From Clostridium cibarium (lineage in GTDB: Bacteria; Bacillota; Clostridia; Clostridiales; Clostridiaceae): 64,000 nucleotides of DNA. This document shows positions 25,440 to 36,949 of the stretch, piece by piece. The position numbers and the translations under genes are program-made. Location: assembly GCF_014836335.1 (NCBI RefSeq), contig NZ_JACSRA010000005.1, forward strand, positions 1 to 64,000, written 5' to 3'. The notes under the pieces are model-generated. The model had not been told where the DNA came from and searched no databases. It saw only the letters and a list, made by a program, of their open reading frames with translations. Within the stretch, counting starts at the first letter, position 1. Each line of letters opens with the position of its first letter.

Positions 25440-27017
25440 ATGTTAAAATCTAAAATTACAAAAACAATTATTAAATTTATAATACCAATTTTTATTTTAT
25501 CGTCCATGTCAACATTTAAAGTTCATGCTGAAGAAACAAAAACAGCTGAAACAAAGTTTTTAGGAAACATTTTTGATAACACTGCTCCTTCAGACTTTGC
25601 TAACTACTGGAATCAAGTCACTCCAGAAAATGGAACAAAGTGGGGTTCTGTAGAACAAACTCAAGATAATATGAGTTGGAATTGGGCTGATAAAGATTAT
25701 AACTATGCAAAGACTAACAACTTCCCATTTAAATTCCATACCTTAGTATGGGGAAGTCAACAACCAAAGTGGATAGATTCACTTTCAGCTACCGATCAAA
25801 AGGGAGAAGTTGAAGAATGGATTCAAGCTGCTGGAGAAAGATACCCTAATTCCGATTTTGTAGATGTTGTAAATGAACCATTACATGCAAAACCATCATA
25901 TAAAGATGCAATAGGCGGTGATGGTTCTACAGGATGGGACTGGATAATTTGGTCATTTGAACAAGCAAAAAAAGCCTTTCCAAATTCAAAATTATTAATT
26001 AATGAATATGGAATTATAGGTGATCCAGCTGCAGCAAAACAATATGTTCAAATTATAAATATACTAAAAGAAAAAGGTCTAATCGATGGAATAGGAATAC
26101 AATGCCATCAATTCAATGTAGACACTGTTTCTGTAAAAACAATGAATGATGTTCTAGGAATATTAGATACAACAGGTTTACCAATATACGTATCAGAACT
26201 TGATATAACTGGTGATGATGCTACTCAATTAGCAAGATATAAAGAAAAATTTCCTGTTCTTTGGGAACATAAATCTGTTAAAGGTATAACATTATGGGGT
26301 TATATCCAAGGTAAAACATGGAAAGATAATACTCATTTAGTTACTACTACAGGTGAAGAACGCCCAGCTCTTAAATGGTTAAAATACTATGTAAGTGGAG
26401 CTCCAGATACTGAAGCACCAACTGCACCTACAGGATTAACAAATACATCAAAGACTTCTAATTCTATTAGTCTTTCTTGGACAGCCTCTAGTGATAATGT
26501 TGGAGTAGGAACATATGATATTTATAACGGTGAAAAGTTAGTTGGATCGACTTCATCAACAAGTTACACAGTAACAGGATTAAGTCCAAGCACTGATTAT
26601 AGCTTTACTGTAAAGGCTAAAGATATGTCTGGTAATGAATCTCCAGCAAGTGATGCAATAACTGCAACTACAGCTGATTCTTCTGTGGCACCTTTAAGCG
26701 ATATTGTTGTAGCATATAATGTTAATAGCTGGGGCGATGGTGGTACTGTTAATGTAACAATAAAAAATACTGGCAAAACTGATATAAATGGATGGACATT
26801 AGATTGGACTCTTCCTGAAAACCAAAGCATAGCTAACCTTTGGTGTGGAAGCTACACAACTAGTGGAAACTCAGTATCAGTTAAAGATGCAGGCTGGAAT
26901 GGACATATTGCTGCCAATGGCGGAACTGCTACATTTGGTTTCAATATAAACTTTAACGGCTCTTCTGAAAAGCCTACTGAATTCACTATTAATGGACTAA
27001 AATGTCAAGTCCAATAA
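25440..27017 (+). CDS. Secreted GH10 endo-1,4-beta-xylanase with Fn3 and CBM2
   Basis: It cuts xylan. The 525 residues hold a signal peptide (1-30), a GH10 barrel (about 38-320) with acid/base Glu146 in VVNEPLH and nucleophile Glu253 in VSELDI, an Fn3 domain (about 325-413) and a C-terminal CBM2 (about 417-525) with WG/W aromatic residues (NSWGDGGT, INGWTLDW, DAGWNGHI) for binding cellulose or xylan. There is no dockerin. The start follows AAGGAGG. It complements the GH11 enzyme 5 kb upstream. Confidence 0.95.
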   Translation: MLKSKITKTIIKFIIPIFILSSMSTFKVHAEETKTAETKFLGNIFDNTAPSDFANYWNQVTPENGTKWGSVEQTQDNMSWNWADKDYNYAKTNNFPFKFHTLVWGSQQPKWIDSLSATDQKGEVEEWIQAAGERYPNSDFVDVVNEPLHAKPSYKDAIGGDGSTGWDWIIWSFEQAKKAFPNSKLLINEYGIIGDPAAAKQYVQIINILKEKGLIDGIGIQCHQFNVDTVSVKTMNDVLGILDTTGLPIYVSELDITGDDATQLARYKEKFPVLWEHKSVKGITLWGYIQGKTWKDNTHLVTTTGEERPALKWLKYYVSGAPDTEAPTAPTGLTNTSKTSNSISLSWTASSDNVGVGTYDIYNGEKLVGSTSSTSYTVTGLSPSTDYSFTVKAKDMSGNESPASDAITATTADSSVAPLSDIVVAYNVNSWGDGGTVNVTIKNTGKTDINGWTLDWTLPENQSIANLWCGSYTTSGNSVSVKDAGWNGHIAANGGTATFGFNINFNGSSEKPTEFTINGLKCQVQ

Positions 27018-27042
27018 TATATAAATCTTTTTAAGTATTAAT

Positions 27043-27092
27043 ATAAAGCTGATGTTTTTTCACCCTAAAACATCAGCTTTATATGCTTTTAC
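27043..27092. terminator. Bidirectional terminator
   Basis: ATAAAGCTGATGTTTT and its complement with an 8-base loop, between the convergent GH10 gene and the kinase-like gene. Confidence 0.88.
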
Positions 27093-27100
27093 TTCTTATA

Positions 27101-27634
27101 TTATCTAATTTCCTGCTTAACTTTGAACTTTTCTTTGCCAAATAACTTTCTTCCTTCACTACGTTTGTGTAATACAATGACATTTTTATCCCTTACACCT
27201 TCTAAAATCTCATAATATCTTTTTCTATTATTTTTATTAAAATTCCATACCCACTTTAAAAATTCTATATCAAATTTTTCTGGACAACTTTCACCCATAT
27301 CTGCACGAGTTTTACTATAATTGCTTATTACTCTTTTTATAACTCCAAGTAAGCAAGTAATTCGAGAATAATCTAAATAAATAACGGTATTACATCTATT
27401 TAATCTTTTGGGAATTGTCCTATTGAAATTTCCATCAATGATCCAAGAATCTTTAATAAGTTCTTTGTCAAGCAATTGATCAAATTCTTCTTTAGAAACA
27501 GATTTCCATCCAGCTCTCCAAAATAATTTATCTAAATGTATAACTGGAATATCCATCATTTCTCCAAGATTTCTTGCTAATGTGGATTTTCCACTTCCAC
27601 CACAGCCAATTATCATTATCCTTTTATTCTCCAT
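27101..27634 (-). CDS. P-loop nucleotide kinase-like protein (FlaR/topology-modulation type)
   Basis: The 177-residue protein has Walker A GCGGSGKST (residues 10-18), HLDKLFW, and WIIDGNF, the pattern of adenylate-kinase-like proteins named DNA topology modulation protein FlaR. The true activity of this family is not settled; a small-molecule kinase is likely. Single gene with its own terminator. Confidence 0.8.
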   Translation of the reverse strand: MENKRIMIIGCGGSGKSTLARNLGEMMDIPVIHLDKLFWRAGWKSVSKEEFDQLLDKELIKDSWIIDGNFNRTIPKRLNRCNTVIYLDYSRITCLLGVIKRVISNYSKTRADMGESCPEKFDIEFLKWVWNFNKNNRKRYYEILEGVRDKNVIVLHKRSEGRKLFGKEKFKVKQEIR

Positions 27635-27724
27635 TTTTTTATCTCCTGTCTAGCTTAATTCAAAAACTCATATATCTGTGAAATGAATCACTTACTTTAT
27701 ATGGATATTTTACCATAAGATAAC

Positions 27725-28582
27725 TTATTTTTCAGATAAGTCTGCTGATGGCCCAAACACTTCATAATTTATGGATGATTTATCAGTCACTATATTAGTT
27801 AAACATATATATATATGTTTCATAAAACCTAATGGTCCACAAAAATAAAATTCGCCATCCTTTGGTAAGCTTTTTTCAATCCACTCATTTGATACAAATC
27901 CTAAATGATCATAATCAACTCCAATTTTATCTTTATCCAAAGGTTCTGAATAAAATACTTCCGTTTGCACATTATTATTCTCTTTGACTATCTTCTTAAT
28001 TTCTGACTTAAATGTATGGGCTGAAGAATTCAAAACTGCTTGAACAAATATTATTTCTCTTCCCGAATTAGATGCTTCATATAGCATTGACATCACTGGA
28101 GTAATTCCAATTCCACCACTCATTAAAATTAACGGTCTATTGCTATCCTTAAGTATGAATTGACCTAGTGGCTCTGATATTTCTAGCACGTCACCTTCAA
28201 ATACATTATCATGCAAATATCTAGATACTAACCCCTTTTCTTCTCTTTTAACGCTTATTCTATAAAAATCTTCACCTGGTTTCATAGACAAACTATATTG
28301 TCTAACTTCATCTACACCGTCTATATTTAGTTTAACAGCAATAAATTGTCCCGCCTTATGCTTTTTTAATTGTACTTTCTCTATAGATTTTAAATAAAAA
28401 GATGTTACAACATCATTTTCTTTAACCTTCTTTTCAACCTTAAATCTTTTATATATACCATCTTCTTTATTTTCAAATACTTCTTCAAACTTATCTGCTC
28501 CAGCCTTACAAATTGGACATATCTCTGGAACTTCATATCCTTCATAAATATATCCACAAATTAAACATACAAATTTTCTCAT
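27725..28582 (-). CDS. Rubredoxin-domain fused to a flavohaemoglobin-type reductase
   Basis: Residues 1-35 form a rubrerythrin-style rubredoxin with Cys6, Cys9, Cys22 and Cys25 ([11 protein letters not shown] and EICPICKAG). Residues 45-285 are a ferredoxin-NADP-reductase-like module as found in Hmp: the FAD motif RQYSLS, a [12 protein letters not shown] pyridine-nucleotide loop and [10 protein letters not shown]. There is no globin domain and no 2Fe-2S domain. It probably passes electrons from NAD(P)H through FAD to its own iron centre and on to an oxygen- or NO-detoxifying partner; the partner is inferred. Start behind AGGAAAGG. Confidence 0.85.
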   Translation of the reverse strand: MRKFVCLICGYIYEGYEVPEICPICKAGADKFEEVFENKEDGIYKRFKVEKKVKENDVVTSFYLKSIEKVQLKKHKAGQFIAVKLNIDGVDEVRQYSLSMKPGEDFYRISVKREEKGLVSRYLHDNVFEGDVLEISEPLGQFILKDSNRPLILMSGGIGITPVMSMLYEASNSGREIIFVQAVLNSSAHTFKSEIKKIVKENNNVQTEVFYSEPLDKDKIGVDYDHLGFVSNEWIEKSLPKDGEFYFCGPLGFMKHIYICLTNIVTDKSSINYEVFGPSADLSEK

Positions 28583-28943
28583 AACCTTTCCTCCATAAAC
28601 TCAAAATTTTTATTAGGATTTTTCACTTATTGTGTGTTATATTATAAAATTATACATTTTCCTTCATTGATAATCAATAATTATTATTATAAAATATTAA
28701 ATTCTCACAACTTTTTATAATCTTCCATTACCTCAGCTACTGAGTATAATGCCAAGCGCAATAGTTTAAATTAACCTTTAAAAAGTATTATATCTATATA
28801 AATATTCATTTATAAACTTCTGTATTAAATAAATGTTGTTATCTTATTATAAAAATATTTTTACGCACTCATTTATATGCAATCTACTTTTATGCTTTTA
28901 ATTATTACCAACATTTTTTTAATACACATCACTAATAAATAGA

Positions 28944-28982
28944 AAAACAGCAATGACAAATTACTATCATTGCTGTTTTCCT
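28944..28982 (-). terminator. Terminator of the CE4 gene
   Basis: AAAACAGCAATGA and its complement with a 10-base loop, directly behind the CE4 stop codon. The rest of the 400-base gap 28583-28943 is AT-rich, and I see no gene or clear signal there. Confidence 0.7.
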
Positions 28983-28983
28983 A

Positions 28984-29877
28984 TTATTTATTTACATTTG
29001 TCCATATTTTATATTCAACATTTGGATTTACACCCTTTTGCTTAAATAAATCACTTACAGTTACAAATTTAAATCCTTTGTCTTGTAACCCCTTGATTAT
29101 CCCATCAAGAGCATCAACTGTTTGTGTATTTCCATATAAGTCATGAAGAAGTATAATATCCCCATCTTTTGCACTACTTAAAATAGTTTTTTCTCTAGAT
29201 TGTGCACTAACAGATGAATCCCAATCTGTGCAGTTTATTCCGCAGATAAATGGCATGTCTATATTTTCATACATTGTATTATTAACTGCTATATATGGTG
29301 GTCTGAAAAACTTTGGTCTTACTCCAACCATATTAAATATTCTATCACTTGTTTTTTGAATTTCATCTTTTATATTACTACCAGACATCTCATTCATATA
29401 TGAATGACTCCAAGAATGATTGTTTATTTCACACCCTTGCTTTAACTCTCTTTCTAAAATAGACTTTGTTTCATCTGTGATATTTGAACCAATCAAAAAG
29501 AAAGAAGCTGGCACATTATGCTTTTGTAGCTTGTCTAATACTAATGCTGTAACATTACTTGGTCCATCATCAAAAGTTAATGCCACTAGTTTATCACCAG
29601 TAGGATTTGTTGTTCCTCCATCATACACTTTCCATACACCCCATTGTCCTGTAGTTCCTGGAGTCTGACCTAATGTCCACCATTGTGCTATCCAGAGTTT
29701 TCCTCCATAGGACACAATGTTTCCAGTGTTATAAATTGTGTTTGCATTCCATTCCGAATAACTTTCTGCCGCCATAGCTATTTGTATATTCTTACCTCCT
29801 TGAGTAGGTAAATTGAATGGAAGTAAAGTAGCAAATGTAAATATTAATATCAATAATAAACCTTGAATTTTCTTCAT
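28984..29877 (-). CDS. Secreted polysaccharide deacetylase (CE4) with chitin-binding domain
   Basis: The 297 residues have a signal peptide (about 1-36), a CBM5/12-type domain (about 38-86: SEWNANTIYNTGNIVSYGGK, then LWIAQWW) and a CE4 catalytic domain (95-297). The metal and catalytic motifs are TFDDGPS (Asp103, Asp104), NHSWSH (His154, His158), RPPY and a late ILLHD. The substrate could be chitin, or acetylated xylan given the neighbouring xylanases. Start behind GGGGGGAG. Confidence 0.9.
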   Translation of the reverse strand: MKKIQGLLLILIFTFATLLPFNLPTQGGKNIQIAMAAESYSEWNANTIYNTGNIVSYGGKLWIAQWWTLGQTPGTTGQWGVWKVYDGGTTNPTGDKLVALTFDDGPSNVTALVLDKLQKHNVPASFFLIGSNITDETKSILERELKQGCEINNHSWSHSYMNEMSGSNIKDEIQKTSDRIFNMVGVRPKFFRPPYIAVNNTMYENIDMPFICGINCTDWDSSVSAQSREKTILSSAKDGDIILLHDLYGNTQTVDALDGIIKGLQDKGFKFVTVSDLFKQKGVNPNVEYKIWTNVNK

Positions 29878-29973
29878 TACTCTCCCCCCAATTAATGTAG
29901 AAATGAAAATGAAGAATATACATAAAACATTTTATATACTATTCTTCATTCTCATAACTTAATTCTCTACTAT

Positions 29974-32169
29974 CTAATCTCTATCAACTTCTGCCATAGC
30001 GCAAACAAATGGTGAGTTCCAATAGATGTCTACTTCATTAGTAGAATAACTCTCTTGATTATCAATATAGCATCTAGCAGGAGCTAGTCCATCTAATTCA
30101 GCTACTGCTGTTGGATCTTCTAACCCACTATTTGGTCCACCTGCAATCATACCTGGCACTGCCTTTTCTTGTACTATAGATGGTCTATGATGTGGATGTT
30201 TCATAGAATCTGTACCATAACCTGAAACAAAGCATTTACCTAATGAATTTTTACCAAAGCAATAGTTAATATGTTCTTTTGCATATTCTAAATACTCTTC
30301 ATTAGGAAAAATCTTATAAGCCTTTGCAAGGAATATAGCATTATTATTTACATTCATATTGCTTCCCCAGTAATAACCTTTTGTTCCACTTGGAATGTTG
30401 TATCCATCATTCTTGTCTAAACATACAATATGTTGAGCCTCATTTATAATGTAATTTCTAATATTGCCAGCTACATTTTGATCAGCACCTTTAGCTGATA
30501 TATATGCCAAATTACCGAAGTCTCCAACACTTTGCCAACCTAATCCTGAACTAATCTTTTTATTTTCTAATGCTTTAAAGGCATCGTCATATTTACTATC
30601 CCCTGTTGCTTTGAAAAGCTGAGCTGCAGCCCAATATCTTTCATCAGTATCATCATTGTCCTCGTATGCTCCAGTAACAATACCTGTTGGATTTGAAACA
30701 GGAGTATTTGGTTTATCTTTTAAGTATGCCCAAGCTTTTTCTCCTGCTGCTAAACATTTTTCTGCTAAGGATGGGTCTATATCCTTAAAGTTTTCATATC
30801 CCATTGCCATAACTGCTGCAAAGTCTCCTGTTGCAGTTGTTGAGATAGGACATACAATAAGTTCAGCTGTTTCGTCTTGTGGCATTACATGACCTGGGAA
30901 ACCGGCACATGTTACTTTATGATAAACACCACCACTTGTTTGATCCTGCATTTTTAATAACCACTGTAATTGATATTTTATTTCATCTAAAACATCTGGG
31001 ATGCCATTTCCACTTTCAGGAATATTGAAATCATCTCCAAAAGCAGCTTTATTGTCATTGTAAGCTGTCAAAAGGTCTGCTGCTGCTGTTGAAGTAGCAA
31101 CTACATAACGTCCATAATCACCTGCATCATGCCAACCACCAGACACATCTATTTTTTGATCTGTTCCATATATTCTAGCTAAATCTGTGTGACAAGCTGG
31201 ATGTGCCCATTTACCACCTAAACTTTCTGGTATCTCTTGTCCACATCTTTGCATATAGAAAAATCTTACTGCATCTTTAAATACATTCTTATAAACATCT
31301 TGTCCTATAGTAAACTTATAAGAACTACCTAGTCCATCAGTCTCAATAGTATAAGTACCTGGTGTTTTTACAGATGAAAAATCACCAAATCTGTCTGTCT
31401 CACCTGCTGCCTCATTGTTAATTGACCCATTAATATAGCCCTCATAAACTACCTCTTTCGTGCTAGTTGAAACGACTCTAAATTTACGATCTTCACTAGC
31501 TGCCCTAAATACAATCTTTTTCTTATCCTCTGGTTTATATCCTAATTGATTTAAAACAATTTTTTGCTCTACTTTTGGAGCATCATCTTCATCATAAGTT
31601 ACTCCAGTATCATCAAGAAGAACTAATTTAACATTATCAATTTTAATAGAATGTTCTGGAAGATCTCCTCCCCCTACATTTCCAAGATTAAATGCAAGTC
31701 TTGGAGCTTTATCATTGTCCTCTGTCATAGTAAAATCATCTGATACTTTTTGAACTTTGCTAGTTGTATCTATTTTCCCATAAGTATAAGAACGATAATC
31801 TCCCTTATTACGCTGAATTGTATATTCTACTTTTCTATCAGTTGTTGAACTTATATCAAACTCTAAGTGATATTTCCCATTTTTAAGCATCTTAAAGCCA
31901 TCATAATAAACTTGCAGACTATATGATACATTTCCACAATTATCTACTTCTGCATTAAGAGCACCATCTTGCTGTGATACTTTGCCAACACCGCCATCTG
32001 TTGTGTAATTTCCCCATCCCTTTAGATTTGTATCAAAATTTCCATTCTTAACTAAATTAGTATCAGCCTGAGTGGCCTTTGCAACTGTTTGAAAACTACT
32101 ATTACCAACAAGCATACTTATGGATAATGCTATACCTGCTAATAATGAAATTATCTTTTTTGTTTTCAT
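29974..32169 (-). CDS. Secreted GH9 cellulase with N-terminal CBM4-like and Ig-like domains
   Basis: The endo- or processive glucanase has 731 residues: signal peptide (1 to about 33), a CBM4/9-like domain (about 36-188), a CelD-N Ig-like domain (about 203-290) and a GH9 alpha6/alpha6 barrel (about 295-728). Catalytic motifs are GGWHDAGDYG at 344-353 (with Asp348 and Asp351), GYGTDSMKHPHHRPS, and a final NEVDIYWNSP that carries the acid Glu. The protein ends right after the barrel, without a dockerin or C-terminal CBM. This domain order is the CbhA/CelK-like group, often exo-acting. Confidence 0.93.
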   Translation of the reverse strand: MKTKKIISLLAGIALSISMLVGNSSFQTVAKATQADTNLVKNGNFDTNLKGWGNYTTDGGVGKVSQQDGALNAEVDNCGNVSYSLQVYYDGFKMLKNGKYHLEFDISSTTDRKVEYTIQRNKGDYRSYTYGKIDTTSKVQKVSDDFTMTEDNDKAPRLAFNLGNVGGGDLPEHSIKIDNVKLVLLDDTGVTYDEDDAPKVEQKIVLNQLGYKPEDKKKIVFRAASEDRKFRVVSTSTKEVVYEGYINGSINNEAAGETDRFGDFSSVKTPGTYTIETDGLGSSYKFTIGQDVYKNVFKDAVRFFYMQRCGQEIPESLGGKWAHPACHTDLARIYGTDQKIDVSGGWHDAGDYGRYVVATSTAAADLLTAYNDNKAAFGDDFNIPESGNGIPDVLDEIKYQLQWLLKMQDQTSGGVYHKVTCAGFPGHVMPQDETAELIVCPISTTATGDFAAVMAMGYENFKDIDPSLAEKCLAAGEKAWAYLKDKPNTPVSNPTGIVTGAYEDNDDTDERYWAAAQLFKATGDSKYDDAFKALENKKISSGLGWQSVGDFGNLAYISAKGADQNVAGNIRNYIINEAQHIVCLDKNDGYNIPSGTKGYYWGSNMNVNNNAIFLAKAYKIFPNEEYLEYAKEHINYCFGKNSLGKCFVSGYGTDSMKHPHHRPSIVQEKAVPGMIAGGPNSGLEDPTAVAELDGLAPARCYIDNQESYSTNEVDIYWNSPFVCAMAEVDRD

Positions 32170-32344
32170 GATTTATTCCCCCTAATTTTTATATATTTAC
32201 AATTTCATGTTCTCACAAGATGAAAATTAAATAAATACTAATTTCACAAAACATACAATTTTACTCATCAATTACAAACATAGCAATTATTCCAGTTTAC
32301 GACAAAAAAACATATCTTTCATGAAATTATTGTCTTCTTTAATC

Positions 32345-32398
32345 TAAATAAAAAATAAACCCAGTAGTTAGCTTAAAATTGCTTTCTACTAAGGTTTA
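32345..32398 (-). terminator. Terminator of the 117-residue ORF
   Basis: AAACC...AGTAG arms with a small internal loop, followed on the minus strand by TTTATTTTTTATTT. Confidence 0.5.
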
Positions 32399-32424
32399 TA
32401 AATTTTTCTACTTTTAATATATAA

Positions 32425-32778
32425 CTAATGTCCTAAAATCAATCTTTGTCTACATTCTGATCTTTGAAATGATGACATTTTAGTTATGTTTTTTTCCATC
32501 CATTTTCTTTGTGCATAAGAGAACCTTGTTCCAAAGAATAACAAAAATTGATTGTTGTAATATTCATTTTCAAGTCCGTATTTCGATTCAGTGAATTTAA
32601 CATAACCTAAAGCTTCTAATAATGCTGTATCATGAAGATAAATCTGTTTTTCTTCATCAAATAGCTTTAAATCTAAGCCTTTTTCTAAATGTGATGCTAA
32701 AAGATTATGTTTAGACTCCCCACACCTGTAAAAATCTCCTTCTCTTGATAACCACCCACATATACCTATCTTCTCCAT
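32425..32778 (-). CDS. Hypothetical protein, 117 residues
   Basis: The soluble protein begins MEKIGICGWLSREGDFYRCG and ends with a basic tail (FQRSECRQRLILGH). I recognise no domain. It has AGGATATT before the ATG and a terminator behind it, so it is a single-gene unit. Function unknown. Confidence 0.55.
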   Translation of the reverse strand: MEKIGICGWLSREGDFYRCGESKHNLLASHLEKGLDLKLFDEEKQIYLHDTALLEALGYVKFTESKYGLENEYYNNQFLLFFGTRFSYAQRKWMEKNITKMSSFQRSECRQRLILGH

Positions 32779-33016
32779 CTTATTAATAGGATAGATACTT
32801 ATAATATCCTCCTATTTTCCACCTACCTCTCGTCCATAACTATCTCTAATAAAATATAAAACTTATTAATTAATTATCGTCACATTTCTTCAAAAATTTT
32901 AGTTCCATTTTAATTTTTTTTACCATAACTGTGCTATAAAATCTTCTCTTCATAAATTATCTAAGTATATTTTGATTTTAAAATATAAAACTAATACTGA
33001 TATGGAGGTGTTAATT

Positions 33017-33229
33017 ATGAGTAGAAGACCTTTAGTTCCTGGAGCTAAGGAAAAGTTAAATAAGTTAAAAGCAGAATTTGCAAACGAAAATGGTATAAAT
33101 CTTAATGATGAAAGCTATAAAGGTAATGTTACTTCAAGGGATAATGGACATGTCGTTGGAAGTATTGGTGGATTAATGACAAAAAAAATGATAGAAGAAT
33201 ATGAAAAAGGATTGGTTAATAAAAAGTAA
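33017..33229 (+). CDS. Small acid-soluble spore protein, alpha/beta type (divergent)
   Basis: The 70-residue protein binds and protects DNA in spores and is later broken down by the GPR protease. It carries the GPR-like site AEFANENG and the second conserved helix in a diverged form (TSRDNGHVVGSIGGLMTKKMI versus the usual TSRxNGSVGGxMVKxM). ATG 33017 follows GGAGGTG; an upstream in-frame start at 32972 would lie before the ribosome site. Two insertions of several residues make it longer and less typical than the main SASPs. Confidence 0.8.
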   Translation: MSRRPLVPGAKEKLNKLKAEFANENGINLNDESYKGNVTSRDNGHVVGSIGGLMTKKMIEEYEKGLVNKK

Positions 33230-33332
33230 TTTTTTATGCATAGCTTTAATAGCATATTATACAATATCTTTCTACAGCCTATCAAAGCTTATGTACTTAT
33301 TATTCTAATTTTAAGACTGTTAAGTCTATTAA

Positions 33333-33369
33333 AAAACTACCTCTATGAAAAATCATAAAGGTAGTTTTC
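33333..33369 (-). terminator. Terminator of the GH1 gene
   Basis: AAAACTACCT / AGGTAGTTTT with inner TATGA/TCATA pairing just after the stop codon. Confidence 0.8.
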
Positions 33370-33373
33370 TTAC

Positions 33374-34813
<1,440 letters not shown>

Positions 34814-34875
34814 TTATTTGTTTTATATATTAATCATAAGAAAATATAACTATGTTTTCAAATATAATAACTTAC

Positions 34876-34893
34876 ATCTGTATAGGTACAGAT
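34876..34893. promoter_or_regulatory. Candidate operator of the GH1 gene
   Basis: ATCTGTATAGGTACAGAT is a perfect 7-4-7 inverted repeat 81 bases before the GH1 start. The TGTATA/TACA halves resemble GntR/HutC-type sites. No regulator gene is next to it. Confidence 0.45.
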
Positions 34894-34902
34894 TAATAAT
34901 AA

Positions 34903-34940
34903 CAAAAAAATCCTCTAAATAATATTAGAGGATTTTTTAG
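34903..34940 (-). terminator. Terminator of the first chemoreceptor gene
   Basis: AAAAAATCCTCTAA / TTAGAGGATTTTTT, six-base loop, T-run on both strands, directly behind the stop at 34944. Confidence 0.88.
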
Positions 34941-34943
34941 TTC

Positions 34944-36656
34944 CTATATTTTAAACGTAGATACAAGATTATTAAGTTGATCTACACTATCCTTGATAGA
35001 AATAGTTAAATCTATTATATCTTTTGTCATTTCTACTACGTTAGATGTTTTTTCAGCTATACTTGAAGTACCTTCTGCACCTTCATTTGTTGCTAAGCTT
35101 ACCCCGCTTAACTCTCTTGTAATATCTTCAACAAGTAAGCTTATCTGTTCTGTTGCTTTACTGAAATCAGTTGATAAATTATAAATTCTTTGTGCATCTT
35201 CATTATACTTTTCTCCAGTTTCCACCATTGAATTGTAACCATCTTTTACTTGCTTATCAACAAATTCTAGTATTTCGCTGGAACTTTCAGTAAGGTTTTC
35301 CACAGAATTAAGAACAATTTGTGTTATTCTTTGTATTTCATTAACAGTATTAGTCGAATCCTCTGCAAGCTTTCTTATTTCATCCGCTACCACGGCAAAG
35401 CCTTTTCCAGCTTCCCCTGCTCTAGCAGCTTCTATTGCTGCATTTAAGGCTAGAAGATTTGTTTGTGATGTAATATCTAATATTGCTTCTGATAAAACTT
35501 TTATCTGTTCAACAGATTTTGATTGTTCTATTGCATCTCTTAAGTTCTTATTAGTTGTTAAATATATTTCACCTGCATTTTTCTGAGATGCTAGTGCATT
35601 TGATTTAACTTCATTTGCTCTATTACTTATGTCATTTGATGAAATAGCACTTTCTTTTGCCTTGTTTGAGACTTTTTCAATAGCACTTTCTATTTCTGTT
35701 GATGTAGCACTCATTTGCTCAGTAGATGCTGCAGTTTCTTGCATTCCAGCCGACAATTCTTCTGTTGTTGCAGATACATCTTCTATCTTAGAATTTAACT
35801 CTGTTATATTATTATCAGCATTTAAAACCATACTTTTAATGTTATTTGACTCATCAATAACTGATTTAATAACTCCTCTAATGGATTTTTGCATCTTATC
35901 AACAGCTCTTAACATTATTCCAATTTCATCATTATTCTTTAATAATTTTGGAGATACATCTTTACTAAAATCTCCTTCTGCCAAAATACCTAAGTGATCT
36001 GTTGCCACTTTTAATGAATATGTAATTGGCTTTACTATAAAAACTGTAAGTACTATTCCAAGAATTATCGCTGCACTTAATACAGATAATAATATAATTA
36101 CAGATTTTTCATTGTTATCTTTTACCTCAGCATATGATTGATCTGCTTCTGCAACATGAGCTTTTAATAGGATATTTGCTCCTGAACGAACACTATCTAA
36201 AGTATTAGTATATTTATAGTAATAATCATATACTTCTTCAATCTTATACTTTCCAGATGTGGACATTTGCTTTATTGTCTCACATATTTTTATGTATTCT
36301 GGCATGCTATTTTCAAGTGATATAACTTTTCCCCTCTGTTCTCCACTTAAATTGAATTCTTTATAATCAGCAATATCATCAGATATACCTTTTAATTTTA
36401 AGTCTATTTGATCTAAAAATTCTTTTTGCTTTTCTTGATCTCCTATATTCAAAATTAAACTTAATAAAACCGTTTGACAAGTTCTTGATTGAATTCGCAT
36501 ATCATCTGCTAAATTTATAGCTTTCATCTCATCATTATACATAGTAGATATATTACTTTGTGATATAGTAGTAAAGTGATATCCTGTATACCCAATGGTA
36601 GCAGCAAATAATAGCAAAGTTACTGATAGTAACGTTACCTTGTGTAAAATTTTCAT
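34944..36656 (-). CDS. Methyl-accepting chemotaxis protein with 4-helix-bundle sensor
   Basis: The 570-residue receptor has a membrane segment at about 5-27, an extracellular helical domain (about 28-185, 4HB_MCP type), a second membrane segment (about 187-210), HAMP (about 212-265) and a signalling helix with the hairpin tip [35 protein letters not shown] 36656 is preceded by GGGGGATATGAG; the longer frame to 36707 begins before that site. The ligand is unknown; its place beside a beta-glucosidase is only suggestive. Confidence 0.9.
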   Translation of the reverse strand: MKILHKVTLLSVTLLLFAATIGYTGYHFTTISQSNISTMYNDEMKAINLADDMRIQSRTCQTVLLSLILNIGDQEKQKEFLDQIDLKLKGISDDIADYKEFNLSGEQRGKVISLENSMPEYIKICETIKQMSTSGKYKIEEVYDYYYKYTNTLDSVRSGANILLKAHVAEADQSYAEVKDNNEKSVIILLSVLSAAIILGIVLTVFIVKPITYSLKVATDHLGILAEGDFSKDVSPKLLKNNDEIGIMLRAVDKMQKSIRGVIKSVIDESNNIKSMVLNADNNITELNSKIEDVSATTEELSAGMQETAASTEQMSATSTEIESAIEKVSNKAKESAISSNDISNRANEVKSNALASQKNAGEIYLTTNKNLRDAIEQSKSVEQIKVLSEAILDITSQTNLLALNAAIEAARAGEAGKGFAVVADEIRKLAEDSTNTVNEIQRITQIVLNSVENLTESSSEILEFVDKQVKDGYNSMVETGEKYNEDAQRIYNLSTDFSKATEQISLLVEDITRELSGVSLATNEGAEGTSSIAEKTSNVVEMTKDIIDLTISIKDSVDQLNNLVSTFKI

Positions 36657-36895
36657 ATTCTCATATCCCCCTTTATTAAGGCTACTCATAGTCCTAGTTA
36701 ATGACAAAATTATAAGCCTAGATTCTACAAGTATCTCCCACCTATTAACATTTTAATTTGTAAGGTTAATATAATAATATTATAAATGAAGGTGTAATCA
36801 TTTTCAGCGAAAGTATTCACAATAAATCAAATTTTATCAAACAAAACCACATAATCCAACATATTATTAAGTACATTCTGCACTTGTAGTTAATT

Positions 36896-36941
36896 TATAT
36901 TAAAAAAATATGCCTCAAAAATTATTTTGAGACATACTTTT
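36896..36941 (-). terminator. Terminator of the second chemoreceptor gene
   Basis: TATG-C-CTCAAAA / TTTTGAG-A-CATA hairpin with flanking A and T runs behind the stop at 36950. The 293 bases up to the first receptor gene's start hold nothing else clear. Confidence 0.65.
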
Positions 36942-36949
36942 TAACACTT

